A stretch of 21,149 nucleotides of DNA from an uncultured Lysobacteraceae bacterium (GTDB taxonomy: Bacteria; Pseudomonadota; Gammaproteobacteria; Xanthomonadales; Xanthomonadaceae): NCBI GenBank assembly GCA_937897645.1, contig CALCNV010000040.1:1-21149 (forward strand), read 5' to 3'. A program made the translations under genes and the position numbers. Of the stretch, positions 12,811 to 21,100 are shown piece after piece (positions within the stretch are counted from its first letter, which is position 1; every line of letters starts with the position of its first letter). The notes under the pieces were generated by a model. The model saw nothing but the letters and a program-made list of their open reading frames with translations, searched no databases and was not told where the DNA came from.

Positions 12811-14628
12811 TCAGTCCGACAGGTGGAACGCGGTGCGCACGTGCAGGCGGAAATCCTTTACCACCCGCAGCGCATCGCGCAGTAGTTCGCGGTCCAGCCG
12901 GCGCAGTTGTTCCACCACCACGAAATTGTCCGGCATGCCCCCGGCCTGCAGTGTCGCCAGTTGCGTGTCCAGGCGCAGGCGGTGGAACACGGACAAAGCC
13001 TGCGGCAGGTCGCGACCCAGCATGGCAGGCAGCGCACCGGTCGCAACGAGGGCTTCGCAGCGCTCGAAACTGTTGCGGATCGCCAGCCCCTCGCGCAGTG
13101 CCAGGCAACGCAGGCCGTGGACGACCGGGAAGATGCCGCCCTTCTTCAGGTCCGTGCCGCGCGCTTCGGTCTTCACGTTGCCCAATAGCGTCAACGGCGT
13201 TTCGAAGTTCAGCGTGGCCTTGGCCAGGTGGTGCATCAATTGGTCATCCTGGCCCAGCGCCATCAACGCGTCCTGGACGGGCGCAAACAGCGCGGCGTTG
13301 CCGGCAATGGGGCGCGCATCCAGCGCGATGGACAGATCCAGTGCCGACTGTCCGGCGTATTCGCGACGCCACTGCAGCACACGTCGCTGCCAGCCGGTGG
13401 CGGTCATGCGCCAGTGCGCGCGATTGACCATCACCCCGCCCGGGCACGGCGGATAGCCCACCCGCTCCAGCGCGGCGCTGAACCCGTCCATGGCATCCAC
13501 CAGTTCCGGCCAGTCGAAGCCGTCGGCGACGATCAGCGCATTGTCCTGGTCGGTCTTCAGCAACTGCTCGCGCCGCCCTTCGCTGCCCATGACCAGCAAG
13601 CACACTTGGTCACGGGCGTGGGCCGGCAACAGCAGTTCGAAAATGCGCCCCATGACCCGGCTGTTGAGCGCGCTCACCAGTTCCATCAGGTAGGGAATGC
13701 GCGCGCCCTGCGCATGCAGGCTACGCACCAGCCGCGGCATGCTCTGGGCGGCGTCGGCGATTTCCTCCATCGTGCCGGCGCGTGCCAGGCGCAGGCTGAT
13801 GAGGTGGGAATGGCTGGCGTAATGCGAGAGCACTTCGGCCATGCCCAAGGTTCCGGCCACGCGCCCGTTGTCATGCACCGCCACGCGTTCGATGTGGCAC
13901 TCGGTCATGGCGACCAGGGCCTGGAACAGCACGTCCTCGTTGCGCACGCTGACCAGTGGCCGCTTGGCCAGCGGACCTACCGGCGAGTCCAACGCAAGCT
14001 GTTGCAGGGCCAATGCTTCCAGCAGGTCGGTGCGGGTCACGATGCCGGGTTCGCCGTGTTGCGGATCGTCCACCAGCAGGCAGTCCACGCGACTGTCATG
14101 CAGGCGTTGGGTGGCGTCCGCGATGCTGGTGGACGCCGCGACGGTTTCCGCCGGCGCTAGCTGTGCGTCACGCACCTGGGTGACCATCAACTCCGCCAGC
14201 TCCGAGCCCTTGGCCTGGTCAGCAAGCTGGCCTTTGACCGCAAGTCCTTCGTTGAACCAGGCGGCGAATCGCGGATTGTCCGACAGCAGATGCCGGAACA
14301 CCTCGGCCGGGATCAGGAAGCTCAGGCAATCGCTGTCGGTCCTGTAGCTGTGGCGGGCACGCCCGGCCATCACTGCCCACGCGCCAAACAGGTCGCCCGG
14401 ACCGTAGTCGGCAAAGCGCTGGTCGCCATGGACGTCGTCGCGATCGTAGGCGTGCAGCTGCCCCTTCAACACCACGAACACATGCGGCGAAGGCTGCCCG
14501 GCTTCGATCAGGACCTGGCCGGCGGCATGGAAACCCATGTCCACGTTGGCCAGCAATCGCGCACGCCCGGAATCGTCGAGCAGGTCGAACGGGGGGACGG
14601 AAAGGTCGAGGCCGGGTACCGGATCCAT
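12811..14628 (-). CDS. cNMP-binding/CBS/DUF294 nucleotidyltransferase-like signalling protein
   Basis: The 605-residue protein reads in order: a cyclic-nucleotide-binding fold (about 15-130, with GDLFGAWAVMAG in the phosphate-cassette position), a pair of CBS domains (about 155-275), a DUF294 nucleotidyltransferase-like domain (about 300-440) with GSEGRREQLLKTDQDNAL, and a DUF294_C helical domain (about 465-600) including GNVKTEARGTDLKKGGIFP. GSxGRxE followed by TDQDNAL matches the metal-binding Pol-beta-type core also seen in GlnD. The ligands and target are unknown; by domain content it should sense a nucleotide and possibly modify another molecule. I chose the ATG at 14628 (MDPVPGLDLS); upstream residues from 14745 look non-coding. 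The exonuclease gene follows after 4 nt. It is divergent from cls over 129 nt. Confidence 0.87.
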   Translation of the reverse strand: MDPVPGLDLSVPPFDLLDDSGRARLLANVDMGFHAAGQVLIEAGQPSPHVFVVLKGQLHAYDRDDVHGDQRFADYGPGDLFGAWAVMAGRARHSYRTDSDCLSFLIPAEVFRHLLSDNPRFAAWFNEGLAVKGQLADQAKGSELAELMVTQVRDAQLAPAETVAASTSIADATQRLHDSRVDCLLVDDPQHGEPGIVTRTDLLEALALQQLALDSPVGPLAKRPLVSVRNEDVLFQALVAMTECHIERVAVHDNGRVAGTLGMAEVLSHYASHSHLISLRLARAGTMEEIADAAQSMPRLVRSLHAQGARIPYLMELVSALNSRVMGRIFELLLPAHARDQVCLLVMGSEGRREQLLKTDQDNALIVADGFDWPELVDAMDGFSAALERVGYPPCPGGVMVNRAHWRMTATGWQRRVLQWRREYAGQSALDLSIALDARPIAGNAALFAPVQDALMALGQDDQLMHHLAKATLNFETPLTLLGNVKTEARGTDLKKGGIFPVVHGLRCLALREGLAIRNSFERCEALVATGALPAMLGRDLPQALSVFHRLRLDTQLATLQAGGMPDNFVVVEQLRRLDRELLRDALRVVKDFRLHVRTAFHLSD

Positions 14629-14721
14629 GCCGGCAGTGTCGCAGTTAAGGGCCGCGCGGTAAGTCCTACTTTCGGTGCATGGGTTGGGTGCCGGGGCATG
14701 GCTTCTTCCGCAGCCACCCCG

Positions 14722-14727
14722 CAGAAT
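14722..14727 (+). promoter_or_regulatory. Possible -10 box before cls
   Basis: CAGAAT lies 8 nt before the ATG of the 8-codon ORF at 14735 and 31 nt before the cls ATG. No good -35 is present at normal spacing. The placement mirrors the -10 boxes of the other suspected leaderless genes in the window. Confidence 0.35.
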
Positions 14728-14734
14728 CGCCGGC

Positions 14735-14761
14735 ATGACCCGCACGCCCTGCCCACCATGA
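14735..14761 (+). CDS. Possible 8-codon upstream ORF overlapping the cls start
   Basis: ATG at 14735 opens a frame reading MTRTPCPP and ends in TGA at 14759-14761, which overlaps the cls ATG (14758-14760) as ATGA. The cls ATG has no Shine-Dalgarno, so ribosomes that start at this possibly leaderless ATG could re-initiate on cls. Four of its eight codons encode proline or cysteine, which might pace translation. Evidence is positional only. Confidence 0.35.
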   Translation: MTRTPCPP

Positions 14762-16179
14762 ACCTGGACTGGTCGTTTGGCGCCTGGTTGCTGGTGCTGG
14801 ACTGGGTGATCCGCCTGGGAGCGCTGCTGTGGATCCCCGCCCGCAGCACGCCCGCCGCCGCACGCAGTTGGCTGCTGCTGGTCGGCTTCGTGCCCTTGCT
14901 GGGTTTGCCGCTATACCTCCTGTTCGGCCATCCGTGGCTATCGCGTGAGCGCGTCGAGCGCCAGGCGCGGGCATCGCAGGTGATCCGCGAGGAACTGTCG
15001 GCGCTGGGAACCCTGCGCTGGTCCGCGCCCGCGGACCAGCCGCTCGCGGCGGAAATAACCCCGCTGGTGGAACGCCTGGGCGACTTCACGCCCACCCACG
15101 GCAATGCGATTGCGTTGCTGGACGACTACGACGATTCCATCGCACGACTGGTGGCCGACATCGACGGCGCCAGCGAACGAGTGCACCTGCTGTATTACCT
15201 GCTGTTCGAAGACGCCGTCGGTGAATCGATCTGCAGCGCGCTGGAACGCGCCGCTGCGCGTGGCGTGCAGTGCCGGCTGCTGCTGGATGCGGTGGGCGCC
15301 AAGCGCGGCATCCGCGCCTATGCGCAACGCTTGCGTGCGAACGGCGTGGAAGTACACGTGCTGTTGCCAGGCGGCTTGCGCTGGCGTCGCAGCGGGCGCA
15401 TGGACCTGCGCAACCACCGCAAGATCGCGGTCATTGATCGCAGCACGGGCTATGTGGGTTCGCAGAACCTGGCCAACGCCACCTTCGTGCAAGGATTCCC
15501 GAATCGCGAACTGGTGGCGCGCGTCGAAGGGCCGGTGGTGGCGCACCTGGAAGGCGTGTTCGCCAGTGACTGGTACATCGAAACCGGGCAACGCCTGCAG
15601 GTGCGCGTGGACCTGCCGCCCAGCCATGACGACGTGGCCATGCAGTTGCTGCCCAGCGGCCCTGCCTATCCGTTCGAGAATGCGCGCGACACCGTCAATG
15701 CGCTGATCCACGCCGCACAGCGCAAGGTCGTGCTGACCACGCCTTACTTCGTGCCGGATGACGCCACGCTCAGCGCGCTGCGCATCGCCGCGATGTCGGG
15801 CGTGGACGTGCTGCTGATCCTGTCCGCCAGCAACAACCAGCGCCTGACTGCGTGGGCGCAGGAATCGCACTACGAGGAGCTGCTGGCCAGTGGCGTCAGG
15901 ATTGCGCTCTACCGCCCGCACTTCCTGCATGCCAAGCACCTCAGCGTGGACGATGAGATCGCACTGGTCGGGTCGATCAACCTGGATATCCGCTCGTTCG
16001 CGCTCAATGCGGAAATCGGCCTGCTTTGCTACGACGCCGGCGTGGTGGCGCGCATGCGCGAAGTCGAAGCGGACTATCTGGCCAATGCCGACATCGTGCA
16101 ACTGGATGGGTGGAAGCAGCGCCCGGCCTGGCACCGCAGCCGCGAGGGCATCGCGCGCCTGGCCGACTCGTTGATGTGA
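14758..16179 (+). CDS. cls: Cardiolipin synthase (phospholipase D family)
   Basis: The enzyme joins two phosphatidylglycerols (or a related pair) to make cardiolipin at the inner membrane. The 473-residue protein has two N-terminal membrane helices (about 8-27 and 37-56), a PLDc_N-like hydrophobic region, and two HKD motifs: H220-x-K222-x4-D227 followed by GYVGSQNLAN, and H391-x-K393-x4-D398 followed by LVGSINLDIRSFALNAE. The length and layout match ClsA-type synthases. No upstream in-frame ATG fits, and the ATG at 14758 has no ribosome site but overlaps the end of a tiny ORF, suggesting coupling. It is divergent from the DUF294 gene and followed after 51 nt by the FAD-binding protein gene. 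ClsA, ClsB and ClsC cannot be separated with certainty, though the two membrane helices favour ClsA. Confidence 0.93.
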   Translation: MNLDWSFGAWLLVLDWVIRLGALLWIPARSTPAAARSWLLLVGFVPLLGLPLYLLFGHPWLSRERVERQARASQVIREELSALGTLRWSAPADQPLAAEITPLVERLGDFTPTHGNAIALLDDYDDSIARLVADIDGASERVHLLYYLLFEDAVGESICSALERAAARGVQCRLLLDAVGAKRGIRAYAQRLRANGVEVHVLLPGGLRWRRSGRMDLRNHRKIAVIDRSTGYVGSQNLANATFVQGFPNRELVARVEGPVVAHLEGVFASDWYIETGQRLQVRVDLPPSHDDVAMQLLPSGPAYPFENARDTVNALIHAAQRKVVLTTPYFVPDDATLSALRIAAMSGVDVLLILSASNNQRLTAWAQESHYEELLASGVRIALYRPHFLHAKHLSVDDEIALVGSINLDIRSFALNAEIGLLCYDAGVVARMREVEADYLANADIVQLDGWKQRPAWHRSREGIARLADSLM

Positions 16180-16190
16180 GCCTGGGCGGA

Positions 16191-16208
16191 CCTGCGGGAA
16201 GCCGCAGG
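16191..16208. terminator. Small hairpin between cls and the next gene
   Basis: CCTGCGG (16191-16197) pairs with CCGCAGG (16202-16208) around a GAAG tetraloop. No T-run follows. It sits right where the -35 of the next gene would be, so it could be a weak terminator of cls or a regulator site. Confidence 0.4.
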
Positions 16209-16216
16209 CCATCACT

Positions 16217-16222
16217 TACAAT
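16217..16222 (+). promoter_or_regulatory. -10 box of the FAD/NAD(P)-binding protein gene
   Basis: TACAAT ends 8 nt before the ATG at 16231, so transcription would begin at or next to the start codon. There is no Shine-Dalgarno and no clear -35. Confidence 0.45.
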
Positions 16223-16230
16223 AGCCACCC

Positions 16231-17607
16231 ATGAGCATCGAACCCACGCGCGATTTCGATATCGCCATCATCGGTGGCGGCGCGGGCGGCGTCCTCACCG
16301 CCATCCACGCATTGCGACAGGTGGACGCAGGCGTCCGCATCGTGTTGATCGAACCCGTGGCGCGGCTTGCGCAAGGCGTGGCCTATGCGACGACGCATGC
16401 GGAACACCTGCTCAACGTGCCCGCGCGGCGCATGAGCGCCTTCAACGACCTTCCGGATGACTTCACCGATTTCCTGGTGGACGATGCAGGCGAAGGCGCG
16501 CGCGATGCGCTGGCCGTGTCGTATGCAGAACGGCGCCGCTATGGCGACTACCTGCGCGATCGCCTGCAGCGCGCACGCGATGCAACCCATGCCCACTTCG
16601 AGGTGTTGCAGGATCGCGTGGTCGCCCTGGATGCAGGAGGCGACGGCCTGCATCTCGCGCTCGCATCGGGCGGTTCACTGTGGGCGCGTGGCGCAGTGCT
16701 GGCCGTGGGCAACAGCTCCAAGCCCTTGCCGGCACGTGGCGCTTCAAGCCTGGTGCCACAAACCCGCCTGGATGCCTGGGATTTCGATGCGATCAAGGAC
16801 ATTCCGGCCGATGCCGCGGTCTGCATCGCCGGCTCCGGCCTGAGCATGGTCGATACCGTGCTGAGCCTGGTGGCGAACGGGCATCGTGGCCGCATCCATG
16901 TACTGTCGCGGCATGCGCTGCTGCCGCTTGCGCACACCGCGCATGCGGTGGCTGCGTTCGATGCGGATGCTTTGCAATCCATGACGCTGCGCCAGCGCAT
17001 GCGCTGCCTGCGCGACGCGGCAAGAGATGCAAAGGCCGCCGGCCTGCCGTGGCAGGCGGTGATGGAAAGCGCGCGTCCGCTGGTGCAGACGCTGTGGTGC
17101 ACGCTGTCGCATGACGACCAGCGCCGCTTCCTGCGCCATGTGGTGCGCTATTGGGATGTGCACCGCCATCGCATTGCCGCGCAGGTATACGCACAACTCG
17201 AAACGCTGCAAGCCAACGGCCAGATGCAGCTGCACCGCGGCCGCCTGGACACGGTGGCACGCGAAGGCAAGCGCATCCGCGTCACCATGCTCATGCGCGA
17301 CCGGCGCGCGCAGCAACTCGACGTGGACTGCGTGGTCAACGCCACCGGCGTGGAAATGCGCGCGCAGCTGATGCGCAATCCCTTGCTGTCCGATCTGCTG
17401 GGCAAGGGCCATGCGCGGACCGGACCGCATGGCATCGGCATCGACACAGCCAGCGATGGCGACCTGGTCAACGCGGAAGGCGAGGTGCTGCCACGCGTGA
17501 TCGTGGTCGGCAGCCTGCGCATCGGCCGCCTGTGGGAAAGCATCGCCGTGCCCGAACTGCGCGGCCAGGCCGAAAGCGCCGCACGCCAGTTGTTGAGCCG
17601 CCCGTAG
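16231..17607 (+). CDS. COG4529-type FAD/NAD(P)-binding protein, function unknown
   Basis: The 458-residue protein opens with a Rossmann dinucleotide motif IAIIGGGAGGVLTA (11-24), then GVAYATTHAEHLLNVPARRM (49-68), the hallmark of the COG4529/YdhS NAD(P)/FAD-binding group (PF13454). A second nucleotide-binding loop, CIAGSGLSMVDTV, lies at 198-210, and VNATGVEMR marks the usual late FAD motif. Members are flavoprotein oxidoreductases or hydroxylases by fold; a few relatives act on small metabolites, but no substrate can be assigned here. There is no signal peptide, so it should be cytoplasmic. The ATG follows a TACAAT box by 8 nt, so the message may be leaderless. Its TAG stop (17605-17607) is formed by the first bases of a REP element. 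No operon partner is evident: cls is 51 nt upstream with a hairpin between. Confidence 0.85.
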   Translation: MSIEPTRDFDIAIIGGGAGGVLTAIHALRQVDAGVRIVLIEPVARLAQGVAYATTHAEHLLNVPARRMSAFNDLPDDFTDFLVDDAGEGARDALAVSYAERRRYGDYLRDRLQRARDATHAHFEVLQDRVVALDAGGDGLHLALASGGSLWARGAVLAVGNSSKPLPARGASSLVPQTRLDAWDFDAIKDIPADAAVCIAGSGLSMVDTVLSLVANGHRGRIHVLSRHALLPLAHTAHAVAAFDADALQSMTLRQRMRCLRDAARDAKAAGLPWQAVMESARPLVQTLWCTLSHDDQRRFLRHVVRYWDVHRHRIAAQVYAQLETLQANGQMQLHRGRLDTVAREGKRIRVTMLMRDRRAQQLDVDCVVNATGVEMRAQLMRNPLLSDLLGKGHARTGPHGIGIDTASDGDLVNAEGEVLPRVIVVGSLRIGRLWESIAVPELRGQAESAARQLLSRP

Positions 17608-17625
17608 GAGCGACGTAAGTCGCGA
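17604..17625 (+). repeat. Single REP element supplying a stop codon
   Basis: The unit starts GTAGGAGCGACG and ends GTCGCGA, with the stem GCGAC/GTCGC (17610-17614 and 17619-17623) and a GTAA loop. Its first TAG is the in-frame stop of the preceding gene. No inverted partner is visible nearby. Confidence 0.75.
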
Positions 17626-17699
17626 AGCATTCCTCGGTCGCAAGCCATCACGATCTTTCTTCGAGGTGATTGGTAAGCAGAAGAGAAAAGCTTCTGGCA

Positions 17700-17765
17700 C
17701 GGATCAGGGCGGATAAAAGCGACTAAGAAACAGCTTCTGTATCCGCTTTAATCCGCCCTGATCCG
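17700..17765. repeat. Inverted repeat with GGATCAGGGCGGAT arms
   Basis: Arms 17700-17721 and 17744-17765 pair at 21 of 22 positions around a 22-nt loop. The arms are unlike the REP and 83-bp families. It may be a third interspersed palindromic element or a structure at the end of the upstream transcript. Confidence 0.8.
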
Positions 17766-17879
17766 CGCCAAGGCTTCTTTCCCAATATCATCCGCGCGCC
17801 ATAATTCGCGATCAGGCAGAAATCATCGCCGAGTGTCGCCAAGCAGACTCTGGGCGCGCGAAAGATCCGCGCTTCGCCT

Positions 17880-17962
17880 CCCCCTTTGAAAAAGGGGGAC
17901 CGAGGGGGATTTGCTCTCCGCGCCAAGAGCAAATTCCCCGTAGCCCCCTTTTTCAAAGGGGG
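17880..17962. repeat. 83-bp interspersed palindromic repeat, copy 2
   Basis: Same length and layout as 2836-2918, with three base differences. Each end carries its own CCCCCTTTG...AAGGGGG stem, and the centre has TTTGCTCT pairing with AGAGCAAA. Confidence 0.92.
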
Positions 17963-18135
17963 CAGAGCATCCGCAGCCCCTTGATCCGTGTGTCCATGAA
18001 TGCCGTCATTGCCTGCATTCGCATGCACCAATGGTTGCTGCGATTCGTTCCGGACATCGAATGCCAAGCGCTTGTTCGCCGGCGAGCGTATCCACGTAAA
18101 CTTGCCCTATCGCAGATGTGTGGAGAACCGGAGCC

Positions 18136-21100
18136 TTGGTTTCCAGCTGGGTCCTGCTGTTGGTGTCGGTCGGCTATGCCGCGCTGCTGTTCGCGGTGGC
18201 ATGGTGGGGTGACAAGCGTCCGCTGTATCCCGAGCGCCCGTGGTTGCGGCCGGTGGTCTACAGCCTGGCGCTGGCGGTGTACTGCTCGTCGTGGACGTTT
18301 TACGGCGCAGTCGGCAGCGCGGTGCGCAATGGCATCGGCTACCTGCCGATCTACCTGGGCCCACTGCTGCTGTTCGTGTTCGGCTGGCGCATCATCGAGC
18401 GCCTGGCGCTGATCGCACGCAGCCAGAATACCGTCTCGATCGCCGATTTCATTTCATCCCGCTACGGGCGCTCGCGGCGACTCGCGGCGCTGGTGACGGT
18501 GATCGCCCTGATCGGCGTGGTGCCGTACCTGGCGCTGCAATACAAGGCCGTGGCGTTGAGCCTGGGCGTGCTGACCGGGCACGGCCTCGAGGACACCGGC
18601 TTCTTCACCGATCCCGCACTGTACGTGGCCTTGTTGATGGCGCTGTTCGCCGCGCTGTTCGGCACGCGCCAGGTCGATGCCACCGAACACCACCACGGCA
18701 TGATGCTGGCGATCGCGATGGAATCGGTGGTCAAGCTGGTCGCGATGGTGGCGCTGGGCGTGTTCGCCTACCTGTGGTTGGGCCGAGAATCCTTGCCGGT
18801 GTTGGAATCCACCCGTGCCCTGTTCGAGAACGCGCCGCCGGTGGGCTTCCTTACCCAGACGCTGTTGGGTTTCCTTGCGATCGTCTGCCTGCCGCGCCAG
18901 TTCCACGTCGCGGTGGTCGAATGCAGCGACGTGGGCGATATCCGCAAGGCGCGCTGGTATTTCGGCGGCTACCTGCTGCTGATCTCGGCGATGGTGGTGC
19001 CGATCGCCACCGCCGGGCTCGCCATGTTCGGCGTGGACAGCAGCGTGGCCAGCGACACCCTGGTGCTGGCGGTGCCACTCAATGCAGGCAGCAATGCGAT
19101 GGCGCTGGCGGCATATGTCGGCGGATTTTCCGCGGCCACCGGCATGGTCATCGTGGCCAGCATCGCCTTGGCGACCATGGTCAGCAACGACCTGGTGATG
19201 CCGGTGCTGTTGCGGCGCGGCTGGCCGCAATCGCATGCCGCTGCCGACGTGGCTTCGCGCGTGCTGTGGATACGGCGCATCGCGATCCTGGTGCTGGCGT
19301 TGTGCGCGTACCTCTACTACCGCTACAGCGGCAACGACAACTCGCTGGCTTCGTACGGCTTGATCGCGTTCGCCGCGGTGGCGCAATTCGCGCCCGGCCT
19401 GATCGGTGGCCTGTACTGGCGCGGCGCGAGCCGGCGCGGCGTGGAAGTCGGCATGCTGGTTGGCTTCGGCGTATGGGTTTACACCTTGTTGCTGCCGACG
19501 CTATCGGCATCGGGTTGGCTGGGACCGCAATGGCTGGACACCGGGCCGTTCGGCATCGACTGGCTGCGCCCGCAACAGCTGTTCAACATGACCGGCTGGG
19601 ACGCGCTGACCCATGGCACGTTCTGGTCGCTGCTGCTCAACACCGCGGTGATGATGCTGGTGTCCGCGCGCTGGCGGCCCAGCGTGGACGAGCGCCTGCG
19701 CATCGCGCCGTTCCTGGATCCCTATGCGCAGCGCCAGGCGCTGGTGGCCGGCGACTGGCCGGGCAACGTGCGCGTGTCGGACCTGCTGTCGATGGCCGAA
19801 CGCATCGTCGGCGAACGCCATGCACGCCGCGCGTTTGCCGAACAGGCCGTCGCACTCAACCGTGAACTGCAGCCCGCGGCCGTCGCCGACCGCGCCTGGG
19901 TGCAGTTCACCGAACGCCTGCTGGCCGCGGCCATCGGCGCAGCATCGGCGCGCCTGGTGTTGACCAGCGTGCTGCGCGGTTCGGGCATGGAACTGGGCGA
20001 AGTGGTGGCGGTGCTGGATGAAGCCGGGCAGGAGCTGCGCTTCAACCGCGAAATCCTGTCGACCACGCTGGAGAACATCAGCTCGGGCGTGAGCGTGGTC
20101 GATCCCGACATGCGCCTGGTGGCCTGGAACCGCCGTTACCAGCAGATGTTCGGCTATCCGGTGGGCATGCTCTACGTCGGTCGCCCGGTGGCGGACCTGA
20201 TCCGCTACAACGCGGAGCGCGGCGAACTGGGCGACGGCGGTTTCGAAGAACAGGTGGCCAAGCGCATCGAGTACATGCGCGCGGGATCGCCGCATGTATT
20301 CGAGCGCGTGCGCAGCGACGGCAGCGTGATCGAAATGCGAGGGCAGGCGTTGCCGGGCGGCGGCTATGTCACCAGCTACAACGACATCACCGCTTTCAAG
20401 CACGCCGAAACCGCGCTGCTGGAAGCGAACGAGACCCTGGAACAACGCGTCGCCGATCGCAGCCGTGAAGCCGAAGCGGCGCAGCAATCGAAGACCCGCT
20501 TCCTTGCCGCGATCAGCCACGACGTGCTGCAGCCGCTCAACGCGGCGCGCCTGTTCACCTCTGCGTTGCGCGACAGTGACGAGGCCGTCGAACAGCGCCA
20601 CCTGGCCGAACGCATCGACGCCTCGCTACGCGCCGCGGAAGAACTGCTGGATGGATTGCTGGACGTGTCACGCCTGGATGCCGGCGGCATGCGCACCGAG
20701 ATCACCGATTTCGATGCCATTGCGCTGTTGCAGGAACTTGCCGCGCAATACGCGCCCATCGCCGCGGGTCGCGGGCTGGACTTGCGCGTGCACGGCAAGT
20801 CGATGCCGGTGCGCAGCGACCGCCGACTGCTGCGACGCGTGCTGCAGAACTTCATCGCCAACGCGCTGCGCTACACCCGCCAGGGCCGCATCGTGCTGGG
20901 CGCGCGTCGACGCGGCGACCAGCTGGAGCTGCAGGTGTGGGATACCGGACCGGGCATTCCCGAACACCACATGCGCCAGATCTTCGAGGAGTTCCAGCGC
21001 TACCAGCAACCCTTCGACTGGGGCGAACAGGGGTTGGGCCTGGGGCTTTCCATCTGCCAGCGCATTTCACGCCTGCTCGGCCACGACCTGCGCGCCCACA

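Larger units (their letters stand above)
17626..18135. other. Gene-free region made largely of repeats
   Basis: About 510 nt between the FAD-binding protein and the histidine kinase holds no convincing gene. It contains the inverted repeat at 17700-17765 and the 83-bp repeat copy at 17880-17962. The remainder shows no recognisable motif. The minus-strand frame 17723-18067 translates these repeats and is not a gene. Confidence 0.7.

Noticed and set aside
17723..18067. Minus-strand 114-codon open frame
   Set aside because: It translates the 83-bp repeat and the inverted repeat at 17700-17765; no domain or ribosome site.
18088..18096. GTATCCACG as a DnaA box
   Set aside because: Two mismatches to TTATCCACA and no further boxes nearby, so no origin call.
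18240..19865. 541-codon plus-strand open frame
   Set aside because: It is an out-of-frame shadow of the SSS-kinase gene, rich in Arg/Ala/Gly without a fold; the true frame has membrane helices and kinase motifs.
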